The notes under the pieces were generated by a model, which saw nothing but the letters and a program-made list of their open reading frames with translations, searched no databases and was not told where the DNA came from. This document shows positions 1-7,855 of a stretch of DNA of 24,163 nucleotides, one piece after another. Both the position numbers and the translations under genes were made by a program. Origin of the DNA: a virus. Where the stretch lies: IMG/VR virus record IMGVR_UViG_3300017735_000099, positions 1 through 24,163 of that record, one strand, 5' to 3'. Position 1 is the first letter of the stretch; each line of letters begins with the position of its first letter.

Positions 1-28
1 AAATAAATTAAATAAATAAAAATAAGTT

Positions 29-292
29 ATGAGTGATAAATTATATGAAGAAAAAGTTATTAAGTATCAAGGAGCTAGACATTATTTAATTAGAATGGAA
101 GGTGAAGAACATTTTAAACATCATAGATATGATGCACCAGCTGTTGTTCCTTTATCAAAAAATTCCGAATGGAGAAAACAATATTTTTTAGGAGGTATTG
201 AATATACTGAAGATGAATTCAAAGAAATAATGAGAGAAAGAGAAGGTTTACCTTGGTATAAACAATCTGGACCTAAAACAAACAGATTTTAA
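29..292 (+). CDS. Small hypothetical phage protein (87 aa)
   Basis: Unrecognised. The 87-residue product is hydrophilic and rich in charged and aromatic residues (many Glu, Lys, Tyr and His). It has no signal peptide, membrane segment or Cys cluster. The ATG follows an A/T-only leader without a Shine-Dalgarno sequence, as for most genes here. Its stop codon shares its last base with the next gene's ATG (TAATG), suggesting translational coupling with the cupin gene. Codon use matches its neighbours, so it is probably a genuine small gene. Function cannot be assigned. Confidence 0.7.
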   Translation: MSDKLYEEKVIKYQGARHYLIRMEGEEHFKHHRYDAPAVVPLSKNSEWRKQYFLGGIEYTEDEFKEIMREREGLPWYKQSGPKTNRF

Positions 293-699
293 TGAGAGAA
301 CACACATTACAAGCCATGCCTTATAAGGGTGAAATCCATAAAAAAGCATGGGGTCATGAATTATGGATTATTAATAATGAACTTTATTGTGGTAAATTAT
401 TAGTATTTAAAAAAGATAAATCATTTTCAATGCATTATCATTTACTAAAAGATGAAGCTTGGTATATTTCTAAAGGAAAATTTTTGTATAAGTATATTGA
501 TACTGAAGATGCTGAATATAAATCAATTGAAGTAACAGAAGGTGATTGTATACATTTAATGCCAGGTCAACCCCACCAAATGTTGGCTCTTGAAGAAGGA
601 AGTTGTATATTTGAAGTATCAACTCAACATTTTGACAGTGATAGCTATAGAATAGGAATGGGATCATCACAATTGGATCCAAAAGATTTACCATTTTAA
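292..699 (+). CDS. Cupin-fold metal-binding protein
   Basis: A single-domain cupin of 135 aa. Motif 1 is visible at residues 48-55 (H48, H50, then E55 in SMHYHLLKDEAW), and motif 2 includes PGQPH with H95. These give the usual three-His/one-Glu metal site. The pattern resembles small cupins related to mannose-6-phosphate isomerase and other sugar-modifying enzymes, but the substrate cannot be read from sequence. The ATG at 292 overlaps the previous stop by one base. A second Met at residue 9 could be the true start, since the conserved fold begins after it. It is likely an accessory metabolic or surface-sugar gene. The fold is secure; the activity is open. Confidence 0.8.
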   Translation: MREHTLQAMPYKGEIHKKAWGHELWIINNELYCGKLLVFKKDKSFSMHYHLLKDEAWYISKGKFLYKYIDTEDAEYKSIEVTEGDCIHLMPGQPHQMLALEEGSCIFEVSTQHFDSDSYRIGMGSSQLDPKDLPF

Positions 700-701
700 T
701 T

Positions 702-986
702 ATGATTAGAAAAAAATATAAAAAAGAAGAACAAGAAATATCATCTTCATTAATAGAGATAGGTAGAAAAACTGCTGTATTAGAAATAAAATTAGTAGGT
801 TTATCTAAAATTAAAGATAATCTATTGTATGAATGTAGATATATAGATAGTGGTGTTATTAAAAATGTAGCAATTATAGCACAAGATGTAACACAAGCTT
901 TAGCTAAATTAGATCCCTATGTAGATTCTGCAATACCAGAAAATGTTTTAAAAATAATGCTCGGTAACGAGAGATATACTATATAA
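702..986 (+). CDS. Hypothetical protein (94 aa)
   Basis: Unrecognised. The N-terminus is very basic and charged (Lys/Arg/Glu in the first 12 residues). The rest alternates hydrophobic and polar residues, as in a small alpha/beta domain, with a final helix-like stretch (residues about 60-90). There is no membrane segment, signal peptide or metal motif. It starts 2 nt after the cupin stop, and the kinase gene starts 1 nt after its own stop, so the three genes are almost certainly co-transcribed. Function unknown. Confidence 0.65.
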   Translation: MIRKKYKKEEQEISSSLIEIGRKTAVLEIKLVGLSKIKDNLLYECRYIDSGVIKNVAIIAQDVTQALAKLDPYVDSAIPENVLKIMLGNERYTI

Positions 987-987
987 T

Positions 988-1518
988 ATGAAAATAGGTT
1001 TATGTGGTACAATGAGTGTAGGTAAAACAACACTTGTTAATGCTTTAAAAGATGTTCCTGAATTTAAGGATTATGTTACTAGAACAGAACGTTCTAAAGA
1101 ATTAATGGCAATGGGTATTCCATTAAATACAGATAGTACTGTTAAGGGTCAATCTGTGTTTTTAGCTGAAAGAGCTAGTGAATTAATGGAAGAAAATATT
1201 ATTACAGACAGAACAATTATTGATGTGATGGCATTTGCTAAATGCTCAGAATCTATGTATTATTTTGAAGCTGAGGATTTTTGCCAATTTGCATCTTACA
1301 TGTTAGAAGAATATGATTATATATTTTATGTTTCTCCTGAAGGTGTTGAAATTGAAGACAATGGTGTTAGAGAAACTAATGCAGATTATAGAAAAAAAAT
1401 AGATGAAGAAATTCAATTATTAATTATTAAATATAAACATAGAATTAAAAATTTAATTGAAATTAAGGGTTCAACAGAAGAACGTATAAAATTAATTAAA
1501 CAATCAATTTTTTCATGA
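988..1518 (+). CDS. P-loop nucleotide kinase-like ATPase
   Basis: A 176-aa P-loop NTPase. The Walker A motif is GTMSVGKTT at residues 7-15, immediately after the first beta strand. ITDRTIIDVMAFA at about residues 71-83 resembles the acidic strand and DR motif of deoxynucleoside or NadR-type kinases. A hydrophobic strand ending in FYVSPEG follows at about 113-119, and an Arg near 127 could be part of the lid. The size and single domain fit the AAA_28/NadR-like kinase group. It probably phosphorylates a nucleoside or nucleotide, but the substrate is not visible. Its stop lies against a copy of the ATATTTATAA junction motif, so it probably ends an operon segment. Confidence 0.7.
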   Translation: MKIGLCGTMSVGKTTLVNALKDVPEFKDYVTRTERSKELMAMGIPLNTDSTVKGQSVFLAERASELMEENIITDRTIIDVMAFAKCSESMYYFEAEDFCQFASYMLEEYDYIFYVSPEGVEIEDNGVRETNADYRKKIDEEIQLLIIKYKHRIKNLIEIKGSTEERIKLIKQSIFS

Positions 1519-1527
1519 TATTTATAA
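1518..1527 (+). promoter_or_regulatory. Junction motif ATATTTATAA, candidate promoter element (copy 1)
   Basis: The motif begins at the last base of the kinase stop codon and ends 16 nt before the ATG at 1544. It is one of six junction copies of ATATTTATA in the window. It resembles the -10 element of a phage late promoter or the Bacteroidota -7 element (TAnnTTTG). The promoter role is inferred. Confidence 0.45.
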
Positions 1528-1543
1528 TAAAAAACTCACTATA

Positions 1544-1903
1544 ATGAAAAGATCTGAATTAAAAGCCTCAATTAAAGAAGAAATCTTAGAACTGTTAGAA
1601 GCAGAATCTGCAGATGAAATTAAGGATAAAGCAGCAGCCCAAGCTGAGTTAAATAAAGAATTAGAAAAAACTCAAGACTTGATGAAAGAAGAAGAAGAAG
1701 ATGATATGGATAAAAAAGCTATGTCTGCCGCTAAAAAAGGTGACTCTGTGTCTAAATTAGCTTCTAAACTTCAACAAACTGCTAAAGAAATGAAATCAGT
1801 AGTTAAAAAATGGAAAAATGCTGAGGGGGCTGAAAAAGAAAGGTTAACTAATCGATTAAGAGATTTAACCAAAATTAAAAAAGAACTTGAAGGCCTTCTT
1901 TAA
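1544..1903 (+). CDS. Small highly charged, helical phage protein
   Basis: 119 aa, almost entirely Lys/Glu/Ala/Leu/Asp and predicted helical or coiled-coil. It opens with MKRSELKASIKEEIL, a short amphipathic helix of a type I associate with head- or core-associated proteins of marine T4-like phages; that is recollection, not a search. An acidic run of six Glu and three Asp lies at about residues 49-57, and a Lys-rich helical half follows. Its gene begins after the first junction motif and precedes the membrane-protein and terminase genes, so it is probably expressed late. A minor prohead-core or scaffold-like role is possible; there is no direct evidence. Confidence 0.65.
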   Translation: MKRSELKASIKEEILELLEAESADEIKDKAAAQAELNKELEKTQDLMKEEEEDDMDKKAMSAAKKGDSVSKLASKLQQTAKEMKSVVKKWKNAEGAEKERLTNRLRDLTKIKKELEGLL

Positions 1904-2477
1904 AAATATCCAAACACTACTTATTGTAGTATTATTAATTGTTATTTTTCTTATGCGATCTTGCAGTGAGGAAAATACTCCTACTGAACCCAAAATTATT
2001 ACAAAAGTAGAAACTAAATGGGATACAGTAAGTGTTGTAAAAGAAATTTATGTTCCTAAATGGAAAACAAAAATAGTTACACAAGTTGATTCTATTTTAG
2101 TAAATATACCTATTGATACTTTAGAAGTATTAAAAGATTATTATGCTAAAAATGTATTTGTTGATAAGATTGAATTAGATTCATTGGGTATAGTTACTAT
2201 AACAGATACAATACATAAAAATGTTATTTGGGGGAGAACAGTTAAGTCTGATATTTTAATACCCACAACTATAATAACTGAAGAAATTTATCTTAATAAT
2301 AGAGAATTTTATTGGGGAGTAGGAATACAAGGGAGATCAGATCAATTAAATTATGTAGGTGGTGAATTATTATATAAGGATAAGAAAAAACAAATATATG
2401 GTTTAGGGTTAGGAATAAATCAAAATTTTCAACCTGTTATATCAGGAAGATTATATTGGAAATTAGGTAAAAAATAA
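1887..2477 (+). CDS. Membrane-anchored protein with periplasm-facing domain, possible lysis/spanin-type protein
   Basis: 196 aa. Residues 1-7 carry two Lys, residues 10-23 are strongly hydrophobic (LLIVVLLIVIFLM), and then RSCSEE follows. Cys25 just after the hydrophobic segment could be a lipobox-like site, though the preceding residues are not a canonical L-[AS]-[GA]-C. The rest is beta-rich (VETKWDTVSV, VPKWKTKIVTQV) and ends in aromatic strands. The start is TTG at 1887, overlapping the previous gene by 17 nt. The first in-frame ATG (1953) would remove the membrane segment, so TTG is favoured. Its stop overlaps the terminase ATG by 1 nt. Position and topology would suit a spanin or an envelope-tethered protein, but family membership is not recognised. 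Confidence 0.65.
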   Translation: MKAFFKNIQTLLIVVLLIVIFLMRSCSEENTPTEPKIITKVETKWDTVSVVKEIYVPKWKTKIVTQVDSILVNIPIDTLEVLKDYYAKNVFVDKIELDSLGIVTITDTIHKNVIWGRTVKSDILIPTTIITEEIYLNNREFYWGVGIQGRSDQLNYVGGELLYKDKKKQIYGLGLGINQNFQPVISGRLYWKLGKK

Positions 2478-4051
2478 TGGCTGAAGATTTAAAAAAAATA
2501 ATAAGACAAGAGTATTTAAAATGCGCCCAAGATCCTGCTCATTTTATGAAAAAATACTGTTATATTCAGCATCCCCAAAGAGGTAGAATCCAATTTGGAT
2601 TATATCCTTTTCAAGAAAAAGCTTTACATTTAGTTAGAGATAATCCTTATTCAATTATATTGAAATCAAGACAATTAGGTATATCTACATTATCCGCAGG
2701 TTATTCTTTATGGTTAATGTTGTTTCATAAGGATAAAAATGTGTTATGTATAGCAACAAAACAAGAGACAGCACGTAACATGGTTACTAAGGTAAAATTT
2801 ATGTATGACAATTTACCTTCATGGTTACAAATAAAAGCAGAAGAAAATAATAAATTATCACTTCGATTAAGCAATGGTTCAATAATTAAAGCAACATCTG
2901 CAAGTAGTGATGCTGGTAGATCAGAAGCAGTATCTCTTCTATTAGTTGATGAGGCTGCATTTATTGATAATATTGGAGAAATTTGGGCCTCAGCTCAACA
3001 AACATTAGCAACTGGTGGGGGTGCCATTGTATTATCTACACCTTATGGTACGGGTAATTGGTTTCATAAAACATGGGTTAATGCAGAATCAAACGAAAAC
3101 CAATTTTTACCTATAAAATTACCTTGGTGGGTACATCCAGAACGTGATCAATCATGGAGAGATTCACAAGATGATTTATTAGGGGATCCTAGATTAGCAG
3201 CCCAAGAATGTGATTGTGATTTTAGCACTTCAGGTGATATAGTATTTTATTCTGAGTGGGTTGATTTTATTAAAGAAACAACAATCAAAGACCCAATGGA
3301 AAGAAGAGGAGTTGATCAAAATTTATGGATTTGGGAAGCTACAGACTATTCAAGAGAGTATATGGTAGTAGCTGATGTAGCTAGAGGTGATGGTAAAGAC
3401 TTTTCAGCATGTCATGTAATGGACATTCAAACAAATACACAAGTAGCAGAATATAAAGGTCAAATGCCTCCTAAAGAATTTGGTTATTTCCTTACAGGTT
3501 TAGCTACAGAATATAATAATGCTATGTTAGTAGTAGAAAATGCTAATATAGGATGGGCTACTTTAGATGCAATTATTGAAAGAGGATATAAAAATTTATA
3601 TCAATCCCCAAAATCAGATCAATTAACTGCTGAGTCCTATCTTCGTGTGTATGAAGGTAATAGTGAAATGGTCCCAGGATTTACAATGTCAATGAGAACT
3701 CGACCCCTTTGTATAAATAAATTTAGAGAATTCATTGGTGATAGATCTGTAACAATACGTTCAAAACGTTTATTAGAAGAAATGAAAGTATTTGTTTGGA
3801 AAAATGGAAGACCAGAAGCTCAAACAGGATATAACGATGACTTGGTTATGTCATTTGGGATTGGTATGTTTCTACGAGATACTTCATTAAAGTTTCAACA
3901 ACAAAGTTTAGATATGACAAGAGCAACATTAGGTAGTGTAAAATCTAATAAAGTAACATATAGTGGTGGACATTCCGCTAACAGTTCAGTACAAAATCCT
4001 TATGAGATGAAAATAGATGGTGCATCTCATGATATAAAATGGTTATTATAA
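2477..4051 (+). CDS. gp17: Terminase large subunit (T4 gp17-like), ATPase-nuclease packaging motor
   Basis: 524 aa with both terminase domains. In the ATPase domain, the P-loop region is LKSRQLGIST (residues 62-71), Walker B is LLLVDEAAF (154-162; D158, E159) and the coupling motif is LSTPYGTG (187-194). In the RNase H-like nuclease domain, acidic residues lie in VVADVARGDGKD (D300), VVENAN (E354) and NDDLVMSF (D454/D455). This matches T4 gp17, which pumps DNA into the prohead and cuts the concatemer. It is shorter than T4 gp17 (about 610 aa), mostly at the N-terminus. The canonical Walker A Lys is Ile here, and a Lys sits at position 63 instead. It overlaps the upstream gene by 1 nt. The portal gene follows after a junction motif; gp18 and gp19 are not between them as they are in T4. 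Confidence 0.96.
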   Translation: MAEDLKKIIRQEYLKCAQDPAHFMKKYCYIQHPQRGRIQFGLYPFQEKALHLVRDNPYSIILKSRQLGISTLSAGYSLWLMLFHKDKNVLCIATKQETARNMVTKVKFMYDNLPSWLQIKAEENNKLSLRLSNGSIIKATSASSDAGRSEAVSLLLVDEAAFIDNIGEIWASAQQTLATGGGAIVLSTPYGTGNWFHKTWVNAESNENQFLPIKLPWWVHPERDQSWRDSQDDLLGDPRLAAQECDCDFSTSGDIVFYSEWVDFIKETTIKDPMERRGVDQNLWIWEATDYSREYMVVADVARGDGKDFSACHVMDIQTNTQVAEYKGQMPPKEFGYFLTGLATEYNNAMLVVENANIGWATLDAIIERGYKNLYQSPKSDQLTAESYLRVYEGNSEMVPGFTMSMRTRPLCINKFREFIGDRSVTIRSKRLLEEMKVFVWKNGRPEAQTGYNDDLVMSFGIGMFLRDTSLKFQQQSLDMTRATLGSVKSNKVTYSGGHSANSSVQNPYEMKIDGASHDIKWLL

Positions 4052-4060
4052 TATTTATAA
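4051..4060 (+). promoter_or_regulatory. Junction motif ATATTTATAA, candidate promoter element (copy 2)
   Basis: It starts at the last base of the terminase stop and ends 10 nt before the portal ATG. This copy extends into TATAAATA (4056-4063), the T4 late-promoter -10 octamer, on the + strand. A promoter here would give an almost leaderless mRNA. Promoter function is inferred. Confidence 0.45.
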
Positions 4061-4070
4061 ATAAATTAAA

Positions 4071-5981
4071 ATGGCAGATACAGGCTTATTTCCAAGATTA
4101 AGAAGATTATTTTCTACAGACGTAATAATTCGTAATGTAGGGGGTAATGAACTTAAAGTTTTTGATGTAAACAAAATGCAACAAACTGGAGAAATTGAAA
4201 CAAATTCTTTAGTAGATAGATTTAATAGAATTTATTCAAATTCTTCTACTTCTTTATATGGTCAACAAACAGGATTTAATTATCAGTATTTAAGACCTAT
4301 GTTATATTCAGAATATGATGCAATGGATACTGATGCTATTGTAGCTTCTGCTTTAGATATTATAGCAGATGAATCTACTCTTAAAAATGATATGGGTGAA
4401 GTATTATCTATTAAATCCTCAGATGAAGACATTCAGAAAATTTTATATAACTTATTTTATGATGTATTAAATATTGAATTTAATCTTTGGCCTTGGGTTA
4501 GAAATTTAGCTAAATATGGAGATTTTTTCTTAAAATTAGAAATAGCAGAAAAATATGGAGTATATAATGTAATACCTTATACAGCATTCCATATTGAAAG
4601 AATGGAAGGAGAATTAGGAGCTAATAATAATGGTGAAAACCCAAGTGAAGTTCGTTTCCGTTTTGATCCTGATGGTGTTTCTGTTTCCGATACAGGATAT
4701 TATAATGTCCCAGGAAATAACACAATTTCCCCTTCTTCTATTATTTTTGATAATTATGAAATGGCTCATTTTCGTTTATTAACTGATATGAATTTTTTAC
4801 CTTATGGAAGATCATATATCGAACCAGCTCGTAAATTATTTAAACAATATGTGTTAATGGAGGATGCTATGCTTATTCATAGAATTGTTAGAGCACCAGA
4901 AAAACGTATTTTTTATATGAATGTTGGATCAATACCCCCAAATGAAGTAGATGCGTTTATGGAAAAAACTTTAAGTAAGTTAAAACGTACCCCTCATATT
5001 GATGAAAAAACAGGAGAATATAATTTAAGGTATAATATGCAAAACCTCCTTGAAGATTATTATATCCCAGTTAGAGGTAATGATGCTAGTACTAAAATCG
5101 AAAGTGCAAATGGTATGCAGTGGGATGGTATAGCTGATGTTGAATATTTAAGAGATAAACTATTTGCTGCTTTAAAAGTTCCCAAAGCATTTATGGGTTA
5201 TGATGAAAACACAGATGGTAAAGCTACATTAGCAGCACAAGATATTAGATTTGCTCGTACAATTGAAAGAATTCAAAGAATTGTAGTTTCAGAATTATAT
5301 AAAATAGCATTAGTTCATTTATATACTCAAGGATACAGGGATGAACAGTTAGCTAATTTTGAATTAGCATTAACTACTCCTTCAATTATTTATGATCAAG
5401 AAAGAGTAGCATTAATGAAGGAAAAGATGGATTTAGCAGCTCAAATGACTGAAACTAATTTATTCCCATCTGACTTTGTTTATGATCATTTATTCCACTT
5501 AAGTGAAGATCAATATGATGACTTTAGAGATCTAATTAGAGAAGATGCTAAACGTAAATTTAGAATTGATCAAATAGAAGCAGAAGGTAATGATCCAGTT
5601 GAAACAGGAAAATCATATGGAACACCTCATGATTTAGCTTCATTATATGGTAAAGGAAGAATGTATTCAAATCCAGGAGATGTTCCTAAACCTGATAAGT
5701 ATGCTAAAGATGAAAAGACGGTATTAGGTCGCCCACAAGAAAAAGCTTCTAAACGAAATACTCAAGATGATAATTTTGGAAAAGATCGTTTAGGTTCTAA
5801 AGGAATGAAAAAGGATTATAATGATACTGGTAAAAGTGCTTTGAATTTAGAAAATAGTGCTCACTATCAAAAACATCAATCTATGTTAAAATCTATTCCC
5901 CAGCAAGGAAAAAAATTAGTATTTGAAAAAAAATCACCAAAAAGCTCGCTTCTTGACGAATCAAATATTAAGGAACAATAA
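4071..5981 (+). CDS. gp20: Portal vertex protein (T4 gp20-like)
   Basis: 636 aa, larger than T4 gp20 (about 524 aa). T4-type portal features include the Tyr/Asp-rich segment LYSEYDAMDTDAIVASALDI (about residues 77-96), the wing/stem region with FRLLTDMNFLPYGRSYIEPA, and RIVRAPEKRIFYMNVGSIPP before the long helix. The core ends with VPKAFMGYDENTDGKATLA. The portal forms the dodecameric vertex through which DNA enters and to which the neck attaches. The extra length is a Lys/Asp/Gly-rich hydrophilic tail from about residue 520, which looks disordered. It lies between terminase and unrecognised genes in the slot that holds the core genes 67/68 in T4. Confidence 0.95.
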   Translation: MADTGLFPRLRRLFSTDVIIRNVGGNELKVFDVNKMQQTGEIETNSLVDRFNRIYSNSSTSLYGQQTGFNYQYLRPMLYSEYDAMDTDAIVASALDIIADESTLKNDMGEVLSIKSSDEDIQKILYNLFYDVLNIEFNLWPWVRNLAKYGDFFLKLEIAEKYGVYNVIPYTAFHIERMEGELGANNNGENPSEVRFRFDPDGVSVSDTGYYNVPGNNTISPSSIIFDNYEMAHFRLLTDMNFLPYGRSYIEPARKLFKQYVLMEDAMLIHRIVRAPEKRIFYMNVGSIPPNEVDAFMEKTLSKLKRTPHIDEKTGEYNLRYNMQNLLEDYYIPVRGNDASTKIESANGMQWDGIADVEYLRDKLFAALKVPKAFMGYDENTDGKATLAAQDIRFARTIERIQRIVVSELYKIALVHLYTQGYRDEQLANFELALTTPSIIYDQERVALMKEKMDLAAQMTETNLFPSDFVYDHLFHLSEDQYDDFRDLIREDAKRKFRIDQIEAEGNDPVETGKSYGTPHDLASLYGKGRMYSNPGDVPKPDKYAKDEKTVLGRPQEKASKRNTQDDNFGKDRLGSKGMKKDYNDTGKSALNLENSAHYQKHQSMLKSIPQQGKKLVFEKKSPKSSLLDESNIKEQ

Positions 5982-5988
5982 TTTTATT

Positions 5989-5998
5989 ATATTTATAA
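5989..5998 (+). promoter_or_regulatory. Junction motif ATATTTATAA, candidate promoter element (copy 3)
   Basis: It lies 7 nt after the portal stop and ends 14 nt before the ATG at 6013, in an A/T-only leader. The core is identical to the other junction copies. Promoter role inferred. Confidence 0.45.
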
Positions 5999-6012
5999 AA
6001 AAATAAGTATTG

Positions 6013-6870
6013 ATGTATATAAAACATTCGAAATTTAGGAACACAGGTATTTTATTTGAAGTAATAGTTAGAAAAATTACTTCTGAAACTCTGTCAGGAA
6101 AAGATTCCCCAGCAATAAACATTTTAAAGACCTATTTTGTTAATACAGAATTAGGAAAAGAATATAAACTGTACGAAACCGTATTCAAATCAAAAGGATT
6201 AAATTCTTCTAGGGCTAAAACAGTATTAGATACTGTATTAGAATCTTCAAAACGATTAAATAGAACTAATATTAGAAAAGAAAAATATAGTTTAATAAAA
6301 TCACTAAAAGAGCATTATGATGTAGAAGGATTATTTAAAACAAAATTAAATGATTATAAAGCCCAGGCTTCATTATATACCTTATTAGAAACATATAATA
6401 CTAATAAACTTATAGATCCTAATCAAATTATAGATAACAAAGTAACCCTATTAGAGCATTTAACTTCTAAAGGAGTAGATAGAAATAATGTTAAAGAAAC
6501 TGTAATTGAAGAATTTAAATCACAAGATAAAGATATTCGCACTTTAACTTATTATGTTTTATTAGAAAAGTTTAATGATAAATATTCTTCATTAAATGAT
6601 AGACAAAAATATATTTTAAAAGAATTTATTGAATCAGTAGATAATACTCCATCATTAAAAGCTTTTTATAATAAAGAAGTAGAATACATTACAGAAACTA
6701 TTAATTCTCAAATTAGTAAAACTGAAAGTGAAGTTATTAAAATAAAACTAAATGAAGTATCTTCTTTAATTAAAAGTTTAGATAAAAAAACAACAATTAA
6801 AAGTGATCATTTAGTTAATTTATTACAATACCATTCATTAATAGAAGAATTAACAAAATCAAATGGGTAA
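6013..6870 (+). CDS. Unrecognised helical phage protein following the portal gene
   Basis: 285 aa from the ATG at 6013; an in-frame TTG at 6010 would add one residue, and the ATG is preferred. The protein is rich in Lys, Leu, Ser, Thr and Asn and looks largely helical, with no Cys, membrane segment or enzyme motif. The N-terminus has the conserved-looking stretch YIKHSKFRNTGILFEVIVRK. It overlaps the next gene by 8 nt. In T4 this slot between gp20 and gp21 holds the prohead-core genes 67 and 68, so a head-assembly or internal-head role is a positional inference only. A search against marine T4-like proteins would settle whether it has relatives. Confidence 0.75.
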   Translation: MYIKHSKFRNTGILFEVIVRKITSETLSGKDSPAINILKTYFVNTELGKEYKLYETVFKSKGLNSSRAKTVLDTVLESSKRLNRTNIRKEKYSLIKSLKEHYDVEGLFKTKLNDYKAQASLYTLLETYNTNKLIDPNQIIDNKVTLLEHLTSKGVDRNNVKETVIEEFKSQDKDIRTLTYYVLLEKFNDKYSSLNDRQKYILKEFIESVDNTPSLKAFYNKEVEYITETINSQISKTESEVIKIKLNEVSSLIKSLDKKTTIKSDHLVNLLQYHSLIEELTKSNG

Positions 6871-7855
6871 TATTATAGATAAAATATACCAAAGTATAAC
6901 AGAAAATAGAGATATTGATCCAAAATTAAAAGATTGGATTGAAAAAAAATATGGTAAGTGGCATCCAAAAGATTTTATATCTGATGATGGTGATACTTAC
7001 TTTAAATATGAATCTACTTCTGAAGGTGGAGGTATTGGACATAAAATTATAAGATTACCATCATTCTCAGAATTAATAAAACAATTAAAACTATCAAGAG
7101 ACGCAGCTAATGATTTAGTAAAAGGTGAATCTGTTAGAGATGATGAAGTATTAAGAGGAATATATGATGAGCAGAGAAAAGTATTTAATAAATTTAGAAC
7201 TCATCTAAGAAAAGAATATCCAGCATTTTATGCTCAATTAAAAGGACAACTTACAGAAGAAGAATTAGACGAAATGTCTACAACTGGTGGAGGAGCAGGA
7301 GCTGCTTCATTTACCGGTGGTACTGGAATGCAATATGCAACACCTTATGCCTTTAAAAAAGTTAAAAAAGAAAAACTACCTGAAGGTCATACTGATGCTG
7401 AAAATAAAAAATTAAAAAAAATATCAAAGGCATTAAAGTCATCTTCTAAGATGCATAAAAATCAAGCTAAACAGATAGATAAAATAACAAAAGAAAATAA
7501 AAACCCAGGAGCATCACTAGGACCAGGTCCTAAAGCTAGTGAAGATGGAGTAAAAGATAATGCATATGTAAATCAATTTAAATATAGTTTAGTACCTAAA
7601 AAAATAAAAGGATCAGGTTTAGAAGTTAAACAATTATTTGAAGATGGGAATGTTAGTTCATTTCAAAAAGAAAGAATAGATGCATTTGATGTAATTGAAC
7701 AACAACTTAACGATATTTATAAGATGTTAAGCAATGCTAAAAATGAAACCAGTGATTACTATACAGAAAATCCAGGTTCATTCTCTGTAATTAAACCTAC
7801 AGATTTAGTTTTAGACTATATAAAAGATATTAAAGACTTATTAAAAGGAGAATAA
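6863..7855 (+). CDS. Unrecognised phage protein, probably virion- or head-associated
   Basis: 330 aa with three visible parts. The first is a charged N-terminal region (1-130) with SEGGGIGHKIIRLPSF. The second is a Gly/Ala/Thr-rich linker at about residues 137-162 (TTGGGAGAASFTGGTG, then YATPYAF). The third is a Lys-rich stretch (about 168-220) followed by a compact helical C-terminus. Linkers of the STGGxxG...TPxAF type are, from memory, seen in head-associated proteins of marine T4-like phages. The gene overlaps its predecessor by 8 nt, and the next ATG directly follows its stop. No enzyme motif is visible. It is probably one of the core or minor structural proteins assembled with the portal. 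Confidence 0.72.
   Translation: MGNIIDKIYQSITENRDIDPKLKDWIEKKYGKWHPKDFISDDGDTYFKYESTSEGGGIGHKIIRLPSFSELIKQLKLSRDAANDLVKGESVRDDEVLRGIYDEQRKVFNKFRTHLRKEYPAFYAQLKGQLTEEELDEMSTTGGGAGAASFTGGTGMQYATPYAFKKVKKEKLPEGHTDAENKKLKKISKALKSSSKMHKNQAKQIDKITKENKNPGASLGPGPKASEDGVKDNAYVNQFKYSLVPKKIKGSGLEVKQLFEDGNVSSFQKERIDAFDVIEQQLNDIYKMLSNAKNETSDYYTENPGSFSVIKPTDLVLDYIKDIKDLLKGE

Noticed and set aside
470-694. Reverse-strand frame opposite the cupin gene
   Set aside because: The forward cupin has intact metal-binding motifs; the reverse product is low-complexity hydrophobic sequence.
7713-7722. Seventh copy of ATATTTATAA
   Set aside because: It lies inside a coding sequence (Asp-Ile-Tyr-Lys codons), far from a start codon; likely chance.
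7848-7852. AGGAG Shine-Dalgarno before the gene at 7856
   Set aside because: These bases encode Lys-Gly-Glu at the end of the upstream gene, and most other starts in the window lack such a site, so it is not good evidence for SD-driven initiation.
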